From Brachybacterium halotolerans (GTDB taxonomy: Bacteria; Actinomycetota; Actinomycetes; Actinomycetales; Dermabacteraceae), in NCBI RefSeq assembly GCF_016623465.1, contig NZ_JAEDAJ010000003.1:263285-327284 (forward strand): a DNA stretch of 64,000 nucleotides, given 5' to 3'. Each line of letters begins with the position of its first letter. Positions within the stretch are counted from its first letter, which is position 1. Under the pieces are notes generated by a model. It was not told the DNA's origin, searched no databases, and worked only from the letters and a program-made list of their open reading frames with translations. Below, in pieces: positions 1-8,872 of the stretch. The position numbers and the translations under genes were made by a program.

Positions 1-30
1 CGGGCGGACCGAGAGGCCCCGCATCGCAAC

Positions 31-70
31 GCACGAGGACCCCGCCGGAGATCCGGCGGGGTCCTCGTGC
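31..70. terminator. Strong hairpin terminator downstream of bS22
   Basis: Positions 31-48 and 53-70 form a perfect 18-bp GC-rich stem around the 4-base loop AGAT. It lies just beyond the stop of the bS22 gene, which reads leftward, and could also stop transcription arriving from the left edge. There is no long T tract, which is usual for high-GC actinobacterial terminators. Confidence 0.85.
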
Positions 71-128
71 AGTGATCACCGCGCGGGCCGCGGGGCCCGC
101 ATGCGGTCGCGCCCTGGGGGCGCGCAGA

Positions 129-227
129 TCACTTCTTGTTGCGGCGCTGGTGGCGCGTGCGACGAAGCAGCTTGCGGTGCTTCTTCTTCGACATGCGCTT
201 GCGACGCTTCTTGATCACGGAACCCAT
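129..227 (-). CDS. Mini ribosomal protein bS22 (AURKAIP1/COX24 domain)
   Basis: This 32-residue, extremely basic protein begins MGSVIKKRRKRM and continues with Lys/Arg almost throughout. That is the hallmark of the actinobacterial small-subunit protein bS22, which binds 16S rRNA near the decoding region. Its size and composition match the family. Longer readings of the same frame (up to 218 residues) only add arginine-rich shadow sequence, so the short ATG at 225-227 was chosen; an AGGGG element lies just upstream of it. It is monocistronic and followed by a strong terminator. A TAAAGT box at 386-391 (minus strand) could be its promoter -10, giving a leader of about 150 bases; that is a guess. 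Confidence 0.9.
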   Translation of the reverse strand: MGSVIKKRRKRMSKKKHRKLLRRTRHQRRNKK

Positions 228-388
228 GGGGACCCCTGTTCTGCAGGCGGATGCCTGCGGTCTCGGACGGAGAGCGGACTGCACGCGGCCCGGCCCACAG
301 GCGGTGCTCCCCGCTCCCGGGGGCGGGATGCGGCGCCCACGCATGAGCACCACGAGTCCAGGGCCCGTGCCACAGTCGACGCCCCACT

Positions 389-2155
389 TTACACGCGCCG
401 AGGGGGTGCGTCCCCGCCCGCCTCTGCGAGATCCGTCGCAGATCTGCGGGCCGCGTCCAGTCTGTCCTGCACGGGGCCGACGACGAGATCGGCCGCGACC
501 TCGTGCACGCGGGCGCGCAGCAGCCGTCGGGCACGGGCCGCGTGGAGGCGCGAGACGAGGGCGGCGAGTGCCCCGCCGAGCACGGCCAGCAGGATCCCCG
601 CCCCCACGCCCAGCACGACGAGCGCCGTGGGCAGGGGGATCGGCACCCACAGCTCGCGGATCATCGGCATCGGCGGCGCCGGGACCTGGAAGAACGCGAG
701 GACCGCGTTGAGCACGAGCCAGCCCAGACCCACCACCCAGGCCGCCATCGCGAGCCACTGCAGCACATCGAGGACGGGCCACCACCAGCCACGGGTGCGG
801 CGCGAGAGGTCCGCGCCGACGACGGCCTGGTCAAGAGCGTCCGGGAGCTCGTCCTCGCGCGAGCGGGCGGAGCGGCGCACCGCCGCGCGCCACGGGGCGG
901 AACCCTCGCGGCTGACGGTGTCGGCGAATCCGCGCAGGCCCTCGGAGGCGCGGGCCGAGGTCGCCGCGTCGGGCACGGGCAACGAAGACCGCGCCTCTGC
1001 GCCTCGGCCGCCGCGTGATGCGTCGGCCCCGAGGTGGAGGCGTCCCAGGGGGTCCGGGCGCACACGCCGGAGCCAGCGCACGACGGGCCAGCCGCTGCGC
1101 GCGTCGGCGCGATGCCGGTAGGCCTTCCCCACGGCCTCGGCCACGGGCTCGATGCGGGCGGCGGCCCCGAGGGCGTCCTCGAGCGAGCGCTCGGCGGCCG
1201 GCGGCACCCGGTCCGGCAGACCCGAGGGATCCGCGGCCTCGCGCAGTCCCGTAGCGGCTTCCCGCAGGTCGGCGCGCCGACGCATGGCGATCGCCTCACG
1301 GGCCTGGGCGACGGCCGCGAAGCGGGAGCGGACCTCCGCGAGGCCCGCGCCGGTCTGCGCGGAGACCGCGAGGACGGGCGCGTGCTCGAGGCCGTCCCCG
1401 CGCACGATCTGCTCGAGGGAGGCGTGCACGCTCTCGCGCTCGTCCTCGCGCACGGTGTCGATCTGATTGAGCAGCACGAGCGTGACGGCGTCGTGGCCGG
1501 CGAAGGGCTCGACGAAGTCGCGGTGCAGCACCCGGTCGGCGTACTTCTGCGGGTCCGTGACCCACACGAGCACGTCGACCATGCCGGTCATGCGCTCGGC
1601 GATGTCGCGGTGAGACTCCTGGACGGAGTCGAGATCGGGCAGGTCCAGGAGCACCATGCCGGCGGCGGGTCCCGTTCCGGAGGCACCGCCGGCACGGCCT
1701 GCTCGAGCGGCGCGCCCGGCGCCGTCCGCGGCCGCCTGCGCGAGCGCGTCGTGCAGCGGACCGCCCTGCACCTCGTGGCGGTCGGCGACCTCGAGCCAGT
1801 CCAGGAGGGCGTCGGCCCCGGCGGGGTCGAGCACCGCGGCGTGCGGGTCGCGCGTCGTCGGCCGACGCACCGCAGCCGGCGAGATCTCCTCCCCCACCAG
1901 GGTGTTCATGAGCGAGGACTTGCCGGATCCGGTCGCGCCGAAGAAGCCGATGACCGTGTGCTCCGCCGAGAGCGCGGTGCGCGCATCGAGCCGCTCGAGC
2001 ATCTCCCCGGTCGCATCGAGAGCGTCCGCCGGGGCGATGCCCCCGAGATCCTCACGGGCCCGCACGAGGGCGTCCCGGCGCTCGGCCAGGGTCGCGAGGG
2101 TCTCCGCAGATCCGGCGCGGGCGCCGCGCGGGCTGCGGGAGGTGCGCGGACTCAT
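389..2155 (-). CDS. Dynamin-like membrane GTPase, second gene of pair
   Basis: This 588-residue protein has a GTPase domain with P-loop GATGSGKSS at residues 73-81, a G3-like DLPDLDS near residue 170 and a G4-like NQID near 233. Two hydrophobic segments around residues 440-520 (one with WWWPVLDVLQWLAM, one Leu/Val/Ala-rich) are followed by a basic tail, giving a membrane-anchored hairpin. The start codon overlaps the stop of the upstream GTPase by 4 bases (ATGA), so the two are translationally coupled. Tandem dynamin-like pairs of this type (DynA/DynB in Streptomyces) remodel membranes at division septa; equivalence here is inference. General annotation as a YfjP/Era-type GTPase is equally possible. 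Confidence 0.8.
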   Translation of the reverse strand: MSPRTSRSPRGARAGSAETLATLAERRDALVRAREDLGGIAPADALDATGEMLERLDARTALSAEHTVIGFFGATGSGKSSLMNTLVGEEISPAAVRRPTTRDPHAAVLDPAGADALLDWLEVADRHEVQGGPLHDALAQAAADGAGRAARAGRAGGASGTGPAAGMVLLDLPDLDSVQESHRDIAERMTGMVDVLVWVTDPQKYADRVLHRDFVEPFAGHDAVTLVLLNQIDTVREDERESVHASLEQIVRGDGLEHAPVLAVSAQTGAGLAEVRSRFAAVAQAREAIAMRRRADLREAATGLREAADPSGLPDRVPPAAERSLEDALGAAARIEPVAEAVGKAYRHRADARSGWPVVRWLRRVRPDPLGRLHLGADASRGGRGAEARSSLPVPDAATSARASEGLRGFADTVSREGSAPWRAAVRRSARSREDELPDALDQAVVGADLSRRTRGWWWPVLDVLQWLAMAAWVVGLGWLVLNAVLAFFQVPAPPMPMIRELWVPIPLPTALVVLGVGAGILLAVLGGALAALVSRLHAARARRLLRARVHEVAADLVVGPVQDRLDAARRSATDLAEAGGDAPPRRV

Positions 2156-4065
2156 GCGATGTCCTCCCCGGTCGTGGGTTCGTGACTCGGGGGCTCCTGG
2201 GTCGGGCGCTCCTGGATCGTGGGCTCCTGCGCCGTCCGGCCGCCCGTCGCCTGCTCGGCCTGCGTCCGGATGCCGGCGGCGAGCGCTGCCGCCCCGCGCG
2301 CGTCGGCCCGCAGGGCCGCGGGCTCCGTGCCCTCGGGCACGGCGTCCAGGCGCTCACGGAAGGGCTCGGCGCGCTCGGCGACGAGTCCCTCGAGCCGCGA
2401 GACGAGGCTCTCGCGGGCCACGCGGGCCAGTCTCCGCACGGCGTCCTCGCCGAAGATCGTCTCGAGCAGCTTCTGGCCGACGATCGCGGTCGCGGCGCCC
2501 GTGCCGACCTCCAGGCCGGTGGGGATGAAGGCCGTGGAGGCGAAGACGACGACCATGAGCGCGACGCCCACGACGTTCACGCCGAGCGACAGGATGCGGG
2601 CCTTCGTGCGACGATCCGCGCCCTCGCTGCGCACGAGCTCGAGCACGTCCCCCTGCCAGTCGCGCACGGCCCGGGCGACCTGCTGCTCGTAGCCGGGCTC
2701 CATGCGGGAGAGGTCGGCGCCCTCCACGAGGGCACGCCCGGCGGGGTGCGAGCGCCATGCCTGCTCGACGTGCTCGGCGCCGCGCGCGGTCTCGTCGACC
2801 ACCACGTGCACGAGGCCCGTCTCAAGGGCGTCCTGGGCCGCGACCGCCGGTCTGCCCTCGCCGCGCAGCGCCCGTCCGAGGCGATCGCGCACCCGGCCGA
2901 CGAAGCTCTCGAGCGAGCGGACGATCTCGCCGGTGCCCACGACCTCCTGCCAGCGGGCGAGGACCTCGCCGCGCAGCAGGGACCCGTCGCCCACGGCCGC
3001 CTCGATGCGCCGGGCGACGTCGGCGAAGGCAACGTCGACCGCCGTCGCGAGCTCCTCGCGGATCGCGCGCTGCTCCTCGACACCGGCGGCCACGTCCTGC
3101 AGGGTCCCGTCCAGGGAGTCGAGGGCGCCGGCGAGGGTGCGCCGGGCGATCGCGCCGCGTGCGCCCTGGTCCGCGGCGAGCCCGTGCAGCCAGGCGTCGA
3201 TCTCGCCGACGCGGGCGTGGTCGAGCATCCCCTCGGCCGAGAGCGACGACTCCGGCACGAGGAAGAGCCGGGCGGGCTCGAGCCCGCGGTCCTCCAGCAT
3301 CGCGCGCAGGTCGGTCTCGAGCTCCTCGGCGATGCCGGGCCGCTCGGGGATGCGGTTCATGACCACGGCGACCGTGGCGTCCGCCTCGACCGCGGTGCGC
3401 AACACCTCCCACGGGACCGCGTCGGCGTAGCGGTTGGCGGTGGTCACGAACAGCCAGAGATCGGCGGCGCGCAGCAGCTGCCGGGCGAGCTCGCGGTTGC
3501 CCGCGGCGATCGAGTCGATGTCCGGTGCATCCAGCAGGGCGAGGCCGCGCGGGACCTCGGCGAGGGGGCGCAGCTCGAGCTCGCGCGAGGGCTCGTCCTC
3601 GGATCCGGCCGACGGGGCGCCGGCGCCCGCTCCCCCGCGGACGCGGGCGAGGCCGGGCAGGATCCGCGCGCCCTCGAACCAGGGGGCGTCCTCCGGATGG
3701 TGCAGCAGCACGGGCCTCCGGGTCGTGGGGCGGATCGCGCCGGCACGGGTGACGGGCCGGCCGACCAGGGCGTTCAGCAGGGTCGACTTGCCGGCGCCCG
3801 TCGAGCCGCCGACGACCACGAGCAGCGGAGCGTCGACGGACTGCAGGCGCGGGACGAGGTGGTCGGCGAGCTGGCGGGAGGCTGCGGTCACCGCGCTGCG
3901 GGTCTGCGCGGCGCCGGGCGCCTCGAAGCAGAGGCGGACCCCGTCGAGATCGGCGGCGAGGTCGTCGAGCACCCGCGTGGCGTCCGAGCGGGGCTCCACC
4001 GGGTCGTTCGTCGGGTCGTCCGCCGGCTCGTCCGACGGGTCGTCCGACGGGGGTCGAGTGGTCAT
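2152..4065 (-). CDS. Dynamin-like membrane GTPase, first gene of pair
   Basis: This 637-residue protein starts with an acidic Asp/Pro-rich leader of about 28 residues, followed by a GTPase domain with P-loop GGSTGAGKS at residues 86-94, a G3 motif LLDAPDIDS and a G4 motif NRIP. A hydrophobic hairpin near residue 530 (VVGVALMVVVFAS then a Gly/Ala-rich helix) and a C-terminal helical region resemble the membrane-inserting paddle of bacterial dynamin-like proteins. The start at 4065 was chosen over the upstream extension because a CAGAAT box at 4072-4077 sits 6 bases before it, as expected for a leaderless transcript. It is coupled to the second GTPase by ATGA overlap. Confidence 0.8.
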   Translation of the reverse strand: MTTRPPSDDPSDEPADDPTNDPVEPRSDATRVLDDLAADLDGVRLCFEAPGAAQTRSAVTAASRQLADHLVPRLQSVDAPLLVVVGGSTGAGKSTLLNALVGRPVTRAGAIRPTTRRPVLLHHPEDAPWFEGARILPGLARVRGGAGAGAPSAGSEDEPSRELELRPLAEVPRGLALLDAPDIDSIAAGNRELARQLLRAADLWLFVTTANRYADAVPWEVLRTAVEADATVAVVMNRIPERPGIAEELETDLRAMLEDRGLEPARLFLVPESSLSAEGMLDHARVGEIDAWLHGLAADQGARGAIARRTLAGALDSLDGTLQDVAAGVEEQRAIREELATAVDVAFADVARRIEAAVGDGSLLRGEVLARWQEVVGTGEIVRSLESFVGRVRDRLGRALRGEGRPAVAAQDALETGLVHVVVDETARGAEHVEQAWRSHPAGRALVEGADLSRMEPGYEQQVARAVRDWQGDVLELVRSEGADRRTKARILSLGVNVVGVALMVVVFASTAFIPTGLEVGTGAATAIVGQKLLETIFGEDAVRRLARVARESLVSRLEGLVAERAEPFRERLDAVPEGTEPAALRADARGAAALAAGIRTQAEQATGGRTAQEPTIQERPTQEPPSHEPTTGEDIA

Positions 4066-4100
4066 GCGGCCATTCTGGCAGTCGCCGCGCCGCGGGGTCC

Positions 4101-5345
4101 TCAGTCGAGGAACGGGTCCAGGCCCCACTCGGGGAAGGCGGAGCGGCGGGCGGCCTGGACGGCGCGGTCGAGGTCGTCGGCCGGATCGAAGCCCAGCGAC
4201 CAGTCGCGCACGTCCAGGGGGCGCTGCTCCCCGTACCCCATCTCGGGCGGGGCGTCGGGGTCGAGCAGGCCGTGGGAGCGCAGCACCTCGGGGGCGGCGC
4301 GGCGGTACGCCTCGGGGACGTCGCCCTCCTCCGGGAGCGGCTCCCCGGTGACCACGGCCACCAGGTGCGCCCAGGAGCGCGGGACCACGTCGGTGACCGC
4401 GTACCCGCCGCCGCCGAGGGCGAGCCAGCGCCCGCCCGCGGACTCCTCCGCCACCTCGCGCATGAGCATCATCGCCGCCCGCTGGGCCTCGAGGGTCGCG
4501 CGGACATCGGCGAGCGGGTCCTTGCGGTGGCTGTCGGCGCCGTGCTGGGTGACCAGGAGCGTCGGGCGGACGGCGCGGGCGAGGGCGGGCACGGTCGCGC
4601 CGATCGCGCGCACCCAGCCGTCCGCGTCGGTGCGCGGCGGGAGCGGGACGTTGATCGCGCTGCCCAGGGCGCCCGCGCCGCCGGTGTCCTGGACGAAGCC
4701 GGTGCCCGGGTAGAGGTGCTCGCCGCTCTCGTGGATCGAGAGGGTGACGGCGCGCGGCTCGTCCCAGAGCGCGCGCTCGACGCCGTCGCCGTGGTGGACG
4801 TCGAGGTCGACGTAGAGGATGCGCTCCTCCCCCGCGTTCAGGGCGTGGGCGATGGCGATCGCCGCGTCGTTGTACACGCAGAACCCGGCGGCCTGCGAGG
4901 CGCGCGCATGGTGCATGCCGCCGGCGAAGTTCACGGCACGGTCCACCTCGCCGGCGCGGATCGCGTCGACCGCGGCGATCGATCCGCCGACGATGCGGGC
5001 GCTCGCGGTGTGTATGCCCTCGAAGGCGGGGACGTCGTCGCCCCCGATGCCGAAGGCGATGAGCGCGTCGTCCCCGCCGTCCTTCCCCGCCCCGGGCTCC
5101 GAGGCGCGGCGCACGGCGGCCAGGAACTCCGGGGTGTGCACGCGCAGCAGCTCCGCGTCGTCCGCGACGGGCGCGGGCAGGATCCGCACCCCGGGGCGCG
5201 CGAGCAGTCCGCTGGTCTCGGCGAGCAGCCTGGTCAGCTCGAGGCGGACGGGCGACATCGGGTGGTAGGGGCCGAAGTCGTAGGCGAGGAGGGAGTCGTC
5301 CCAGACGACACCGGCGGCGGAGGAGCCATGGGGGGCGGAGACCAT
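4101..5345 (-). CDS. acuC: AcuC-type histone-deacetylase-fold protein
   Basis: This 414-residue protein belongs to the zinc-dependent histone deacetylase/acetoin utilisation family. It shows the opening GPYHPMSPVR, the active-site DLDVHHGDGVE near residue 180 with the metal-ligand Asp and His, GGMHHA before it, and a second metal-binding Asp region at QHGADSH. In Bacillus, AcuC deacetylates and activates acetyl-CoA synthetase; that role is plausible but no acs gene is adjacent. A TACGCT box at 5353-5358 lies 7 bases before the ATG and there is no Shine-Dalgarno, which fits a leaderless message. It is followed 35 bases later by the GTPase pair on the same strand. Confidence 0.88.
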   Translation of the reverse strand: MVSAPHGSSAAGVVWDDSLLAYDFGPYHPMSPVRLELTRLLAETSGLLARPGVRILPAPVADDAELLRVHTPEFLAAVRRASEPGAGKDGGDDALIAFGIGGDDVPAFEGIHTASARIVGGSIAAVDAIRAGEVDRAVNFAGGMHHARASQAAGFCVYNDAAIAIAHALNAGEERILYVDLDVHHGDGVERALWDEPRAVTLSIHESGEHLYPGTGFVQDTGGAGALGSAINVPLPPRTDADGWVRAIGATVPALARAVRPTLLVTQHGADSHRKDPLADVRATLEAQRAAMMLMREVAEESAGGRWLALGGGGYAVTDVVPRSWAHLVAVVTGEPLPEEGDVPEAYRRAAPEVLRSHGLLDPDAPPEMGYGEQRPLDVRDWSLGFDPADDLDRAVQAARRSAFPEWGLDPFLD

Positions 5346-5392
5346 GCGTGCGAGCGTACCCAGTGCAGGGCCGGACGAGCGCATCGCCGACG

Positions 5393-5398
5393 TAGACT
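5393..5398 (+). promoter_or_regulatory. Possible -10 box for the potassium transporter
   Basis: TAGACT at 5393-5398 matches the usual actinobacterial -10 form. No good -35 is visible. If used, it gives a leader of about 120 bases that contains a G/C hairpin (5435-5452) and a 13-bp tandem duplication. Confidence 0.3.
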
Positions 5399-5434
5399 GC
5401 GCGACGGATCAGCGCCTGCGCGGCGGGCGGTTAC

Positions 5435-5452
5435 GGGGGCCCGCGGGCCCCC
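5435..5452 (+). promoter_or_regulatory. GC hairpin in the ktrB leader
   Basis: Five G plus CCC (5435-5442) mirror GGG plus five C (5445-5452) as a perfect 18-bp palindrome. In RNA it would fold as a short very stable hairpin 75 bases before the start codon. It may attenuate transcription or simply be a local GC feature. Confidence 0.4.
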
Positions 5453-5488
5453 GGCGCCGCTGGTCGGACAGCGCATACGCGACGGGCA

Positions 5489-5514
5489 CGAGACGCAGGA
5501 CCGAGACGCAGGAC
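5489..5514 (+). repeat. 13-bp tandem duplication before the ktrB ribosome binding site
   Basis: CGAGACGCAGGAC occurs twice back to back (5489-5501 and 5502-5514), immediately followed by the Shine-Dalgarno GAGGAG (5515-5520). The copies are identical, so the event is likely recent or selected. Confidence 0.85.
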
Positions 5515-5527
5515 GAGGAGCAGCCGG

Positions 5528-6946
5528 ATGAGCGAGGGCCGGGACGAGGACGGGCGCACAGACCTGTCCGCGGTCTCCCTCTGGCAGCGCATCCGCGAGT
5601 TCTCGAGCACCGCTCTCGCGACGGCCGCGAGGACCTCCCCCGCCCGCCTCGCACTGACCGTGTTCACCGCGATGATCGGCCTGGTCACGCTGCTGCTGAT
5701 GTCCCCGCTCGCGGCGTCCGACGGCCAGGCCACCGACTTCCGCGACGCCGTGTTCACGGCCGTCTCCGCCATCTGCGTGACCGGGCTGACCACGGTCGAC
5801 ACGGCCACGCACTGGTCGACCTTCGGTCTCGTGGTCCTCATGGTCGCGATGAAGATCGGGGGGCTGGGCGTGCTCACCCTCGCCTCGCTGCTGGGGCTGT
5901 CGGTGATGCGCTCGATGGGGCTCGCCCAGAGGATCATCACGGCGCGCGAGACCCGCGCCGAGCAGCTCGCCGAGGTGGGCAGCGTGCTGCGCACGATCGT
6001 CATCACCTCGACGGCCTTCGAGGTCCTCACCTTCCTCGCGCTCGTGCCGTACATGATCGCGACCGAGCACGGCACCGGCACCTCCGTCTTCTACGGCGCC
6101 TTCTACGCGATCAGCGCGTTCAACAACGCGGGCTTCGTGCCCGATCCCGGCGGGATCTCCCAGTACCTGGGCGATCCGTTCTTCTCGATCCCGATCTCGA
6201 CGGCCGTGTTCATGGGCTCGCTCGGATTCCCCGTGGTGCTCGTGCTGGTCAAGAGATGGCGCACACCTCATCACTGGACGCTGCATGCGAAGCTCACCCT
6301 CGCGACCTCGGGGATCCTGCTGGTCGCCGGCATGCTCGGCTACCTCGCGATGGAGTGGTCGAACCCGCACACGCTGGGCCGCGAGGACTTCGGCGCAAAG
6401 ATGCTGGCCTCCCTGTTCGCCTCGGTGATGCCGCGCTCGGGCGGCTTCTCCACGCTCGACATCGCCTCCCTCGAACCCGAGACGCGCCTGTTCACGGACC
6501 TGCTCATGTTCATCGGCGGCGGCTCGGGGTCGACGGGCGGCGGCATCAAGGTGACGACGTTCGCGCTGCTCGCGCTCTCGATCGTCGCCGAGGCGCGGGG
6601 CGACCGCGACGTCGAGGTGTTCGGGCGTCGGATCCCGCAGGAGACCATCCGCCAGGCGATCGGCGTGCTCGTCATGAGCGCCTCGGTCGTGTTCATCGCG
6701 ACGTTCCTGACCCTGCAGCTCACACCGTTCAGCCTGGACCAGGTGCTGTTCGAGGTGCTCTCCGCCTTCGGCACCGTGGGGCTGTCCACGGGCATCACCC
6801 CGCATCTCGGCGACGCCGCGAGCTACGTCCTCATCGTGTGCATGTATCTGGGCAGGATCGGGCCGATGACGCTCGGCGCCGCTCTTGCGCTGCGGTCGCG
6901 CTCGCGCGTGGTGCGCCTGCCCAGCGAGCGCCCCATCGTCGGCTGA
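5528..6946 (+). CDS. ktrB: TrkH/KtrB-type potassium transporter membrane subunit
   Basis: This 472-residue protein has the four-fold pore-loop architecture of the Trk/Ktr/HKT superfamily. Each repeat carries the glycine-containing filter: VTGLTT, NNAGFV, RSGGFST and GTVGLST. About eight to ten hydrophobic helices surround them. It imports K+ (or Na+) when gated by a cytoplasmic RCK ring, which is encoded 205 bases downstream. The ATG at 5528 is preceded by GAGGAG with proper spacing. KtrB is preferred to TrkH by length and the partner's short size. The leader carries a 13-bp tandem repeat and a hairpin; no cyclic-di-AMP riboswitch motif was found in it. Confidence 0.92.
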   Translation: MSEGRDEDGRTDLSAVSLWQRIREFSSTALATAARTSPARLALTVFTAMIGLVTLLLMSPLAASDGQATDFRDAVFTAVSAICVTGLTTVDTATHWSTFGLVVLMVAMKIGGLGVLTLASLLGLSVMRSMGLAQRIITARETRAEQLAEVGSVLRTIVITSTAFEVLTFLALVPYMIATEHGTGTSVFYGAFYAISAFNNAGFVPDPGGISQYLGDPFFSIPISTAVFMGSLGFPVVLVLVKRWRTPHHWTLHAKLTLATSGILLVAGMLGYLAMEWSNPHTLGREDFGAKMLASLFASVMPRSGGFSTLDIASLEPETRLFTDLLMFIGGGSGSTGGGIKVTTFALLALSIVAEARGDRDVEVFGRRIPQETIRQAIGVLVMSASVVFIATFLTLQLTPFSLDQVLFEVLSAFGTVGLSTGITPHLGDAASYVLIVCMYLGRIGPMTLGAALALRSRSRVVRLPSERPIVG

Positions 6947-7096
6947 TGCCGCTGCGTGCCGGGCCGCCGTGCTGTCGAGCCACCCCGCCAGGCACCCTCC
7001 GACCCGCCGCCCCGTCTCGTCGCGCCCGTCCCGCAACGCGTTGAGTGCTGCGAAGCGGTCGTTCTGAACGTCCATAACGACCACTGCGCAGCGCTC

Positions 7097-7102
7097 TAGA
7101 CT
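7097..7102 (+). promoter_or_regulatory. Possible -10 box for ktrA
   Basis: TAGACT at 7097-7102 lies about 50 bases before the GTG start of the RCK subunit in a 205-base gap. This suggests ktrA can be transcribed separately from ktrB. The -35 region is weak. Confidence 0.3.
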
Positions 7103-7151
7103 GTTCGCGGCGCTCCGGCGCCGTCCCGCCGTCCGCATGTGAGGAGACATC

Positions 7152-7817
7152 GTGGCCCGTCCCCGTGGCAGCAGCGGAGCCCTGGTCGTGGGCCTGGGCC
7201 GCTTCGGAGCCTCCCTGGCCCTGACCCTCGAGGAGCTCGGCACGAACGTGCTCGCGATGGACACGCGCGAGGATCTCGTGCAGGAGTACTCGGGTCGCCT
7301 CACCCATGTGGTCGAGGCCGACGGCACGCAGATGGAGGCCCTCGCCCAGGTGGGCGCGGCCGACTTCTCCGTCGCGGTGGTGGGCGTGGGCACGTCCCTC
7401 GAGGCGAGCGTGCTGATCACCGCGAACCTCGTGGACCTGGGCAAGCCCGTGATCTGGGCGAAGGCCATCAGCGTGCCGCACGGCAAGATCCTCGAGCGCA
7501 TCGGCGCCCATCACGTGGTCTTCCCGGAGAAGGATGCCGGTCAGCGCGTCGCGCACCTGGTCAACGGGCGCCTCATCGACTTCATCGAGTTCGACGACGG
7601 CTTCGCGATCGTGAAGATGCGCCCGCCGCAGGAGATCATGGGCTTCACCCTGCAGGAGTCCGATATCCGCGCGAAGTACGGCGTGACCGTGGTCGGCGTG
7701 AAGTCGCCCGGCCGCGACTTCACCTACGCCGGCCCGGACACCAAGGTCTCCCAGCACGATCTGCTGATCGTGTCCGGGCACACCGAGCTCATCGAGCGCT
7801 TCTCCAACCGCCCCTGA
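7152..7817 (+). CDS. ktrA: KtrA/TrkA RCK potassium-channel gating subunit
   Basis: This 221-residue cytoplasmic regulator has an N-terminal Rossmann RCK_N domain with VVGLGRFGASLA (residues about 11-22) and the acidic ribose-binding residue in LAMDTRED. A C-terminal RCK_C domain (about residues 135-221) usually binds cyclic-di-AMP or other ligands. It forms an octameric ring that gates KtrB in response to ATP/ADP. The start is GTG at 7152 with GAGGAG at 7141-7146. One RCK_N plus one RCK_C domain identifies the KtrA type rather than the duplicated TrkA. A hairpin terminator follows. Confidence 0.92.
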   Translation: MARPRGSSGALVVGLGRFGASLALTLEELGTNVLAMDTREDLVQEYSGRLTHVVEADGTQMEALAQVGAADFSVAVVGVGTSLEASVLITANLVDLGKPVIWAKAISVPHGKILERIGAHHVVFPEKDAGQRVAHLVNGRLIDFIEFDDGFAIVKMRPPQEIMGFTLQESDIRAKYGVTVVGVKSPGRDFTYAGPDTKVSQHDLLIVSGHTELIERFSNRP

Positions 7818-7824
7818 GGCGGAC

Positions 7825-7846
7825 CGGCCGGCGAGAGGGCCGGCCG
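7825..7846. terminator. Hairpin terminator between convergent ktrA and proC
   Basis: CGGCCGGC (7825-7832) and GCCGGCCG (7839-7846) form a perfect 8-bp stem with loop GAGAGG. It lies between the stops of convergent ktrA and proC and may serve both strands. Confidence 0.6.
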
Positions 7847-7898
7847 ATCCGAGACGGGTCAGCCCGCCGACTCGGAGCAGGCGGGCCGCCCGGCCGGG

Positions 7899-8771
7899 TC
7901 ACTCCCCCGACATGGCCCGGGACTTGCGCGCCGCGGCGTCCATGGCGCCGGCGAGCGCCGGGCGGATGCCGCCGCGCTCGAGCGCCGCGATGCCCTCCGC
8001 GGTGGTGCCGCCGGGGCTCATCACCGCGCTGCGCGCGACGGCCGGGTGCTGGCCGGTCTCCTGCAGAAGGGTCGCGGCGCCGCGCACGGTCTGGAGGATC
8101 ACGCGCGTGGCCTCCGGGCGCGGGATCCCCTGGCGCACGGCCTCGTCGATCATCGCGTCGACGACGGTGAACACGAAGGCGCTCGCGCTGCCCGCGGCGC
8201 CGATCATCGCGTGGCCCTTCTCCTCGGGCAGGTCCACGACGATCCCCGCGGCCGAGAGCAGTGCGCGGGCCAGCTCGACCGAGGACTCGGTCGCGTCGTC
8301 GGACGCCATGAGGTGGGTGACGCCCTCCCCCACGGACATCGGGGTGTTGGGCATCGCGCGCACGATCTGCGTGTGCCCGCCGAGAACCTCGGTGAGCGCC
8401 GCGAGGCTGGTGCCGGCCGCGAGGCAGATGACCAGGGTGTCCTCGGCGAGCGCGGAGCGCACCTCGGGCATCACCGCGTCGAGCTGGTAGGGCTTCACGC
8501 CGAGCACGACGACGTCCGACCCGCTCAGGTCCGACAGCGATCCGGCGGTGGCGCCGAGCTCGTCGGCCGCGCGCCGGGAGGAGGCGTCCGAGGAGTTCAC
8601 GACGCGCAGGTTCTGCGGCGCGACGCCCGCGGCGAGCATCGCCCGCACGAACGCTCCGCCCATGTTGCCGGCGCCCAGCACGCTCACCGTCACGGCGGAG
8701 AGATCGGGCGTCCCGTCGGATGCGGCGTGCGAGGTGGCAGGGGTGGTCTCGGGGCTCGTCTGATCCGTCAT
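7899..8771 (-). CDS. proC: Pyrroline-5-carboxylate reductase
   Basis: This 290-residue enzyme catalyses the last step of proline synthesis, reducing 1-pyrroline-5-carboxylate with NAD(P)H. The N-terminal Rossmann motif VSVLGAGNMGGAFV follows a variable leader of about 27 residues. The middle has KPYQLDAVMPEV and RAMPNTP, and the C-terminal dimerisation domain carries the family signature region MSPGGTTAEGIAALE. The ATG at 8771 was chosen over an upstream in-frame start because TAGAGT at 8779-8784 stands 7 bases before it, consistent with leaderless transcription; GGGAGG also overlaps this gap. The divergent neighbour is the Nudix gene. Confidence 0.95.
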   Translation of the reverse strand: MTDQTSPETTPATSHAASDGTPDLSAVTVSVLGAGNMGGAFVRAMLAAGVAPQNLRVVNSSDASSRRAADELGATAGSLSDLSGSDVVVLGVKPYQLDAVMPEVRSALAEDTLVICLAAGTSLAALTEVLGGHTQIVRAMPNTPMSVGEGVTHLMASDDATESSVELARALLSAAGIVVDLPEEKGHAMIGAAGSASAFVFTVVDAMIDEAVRQGIPRPEATRVILQTVRGAATLLQETGQHPAVARSAVMSPGGTTAEGIAALERGGIRPALAGAMDAAARKSRAMSGE

Positions 8772-8872
8772 GCCTCCCACTCTAGGGGCCGGATCCGACA
8801 TGCCCGATCGGTGACCATCCCCCGCCCCGCCCGTCCTGCCCGTCCTCGATCAGCGCCCGTACACTGCCCAGC

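Noticed and set aside
5399-5527. Cyclic-di-AMP (ydaO) riboswitch upstream of ktrB
   Set aside because: The leader is too short and lacks the conserved bases of that class; only a simple hairpin and a duplication are seen.
5234-7501. 755-codon minus-strand ORF over ktrB and ktrA
   Set aside because: Arg/His/Glu-rich shadow of genuine potassium-transport genes; ends antisense within acuC.
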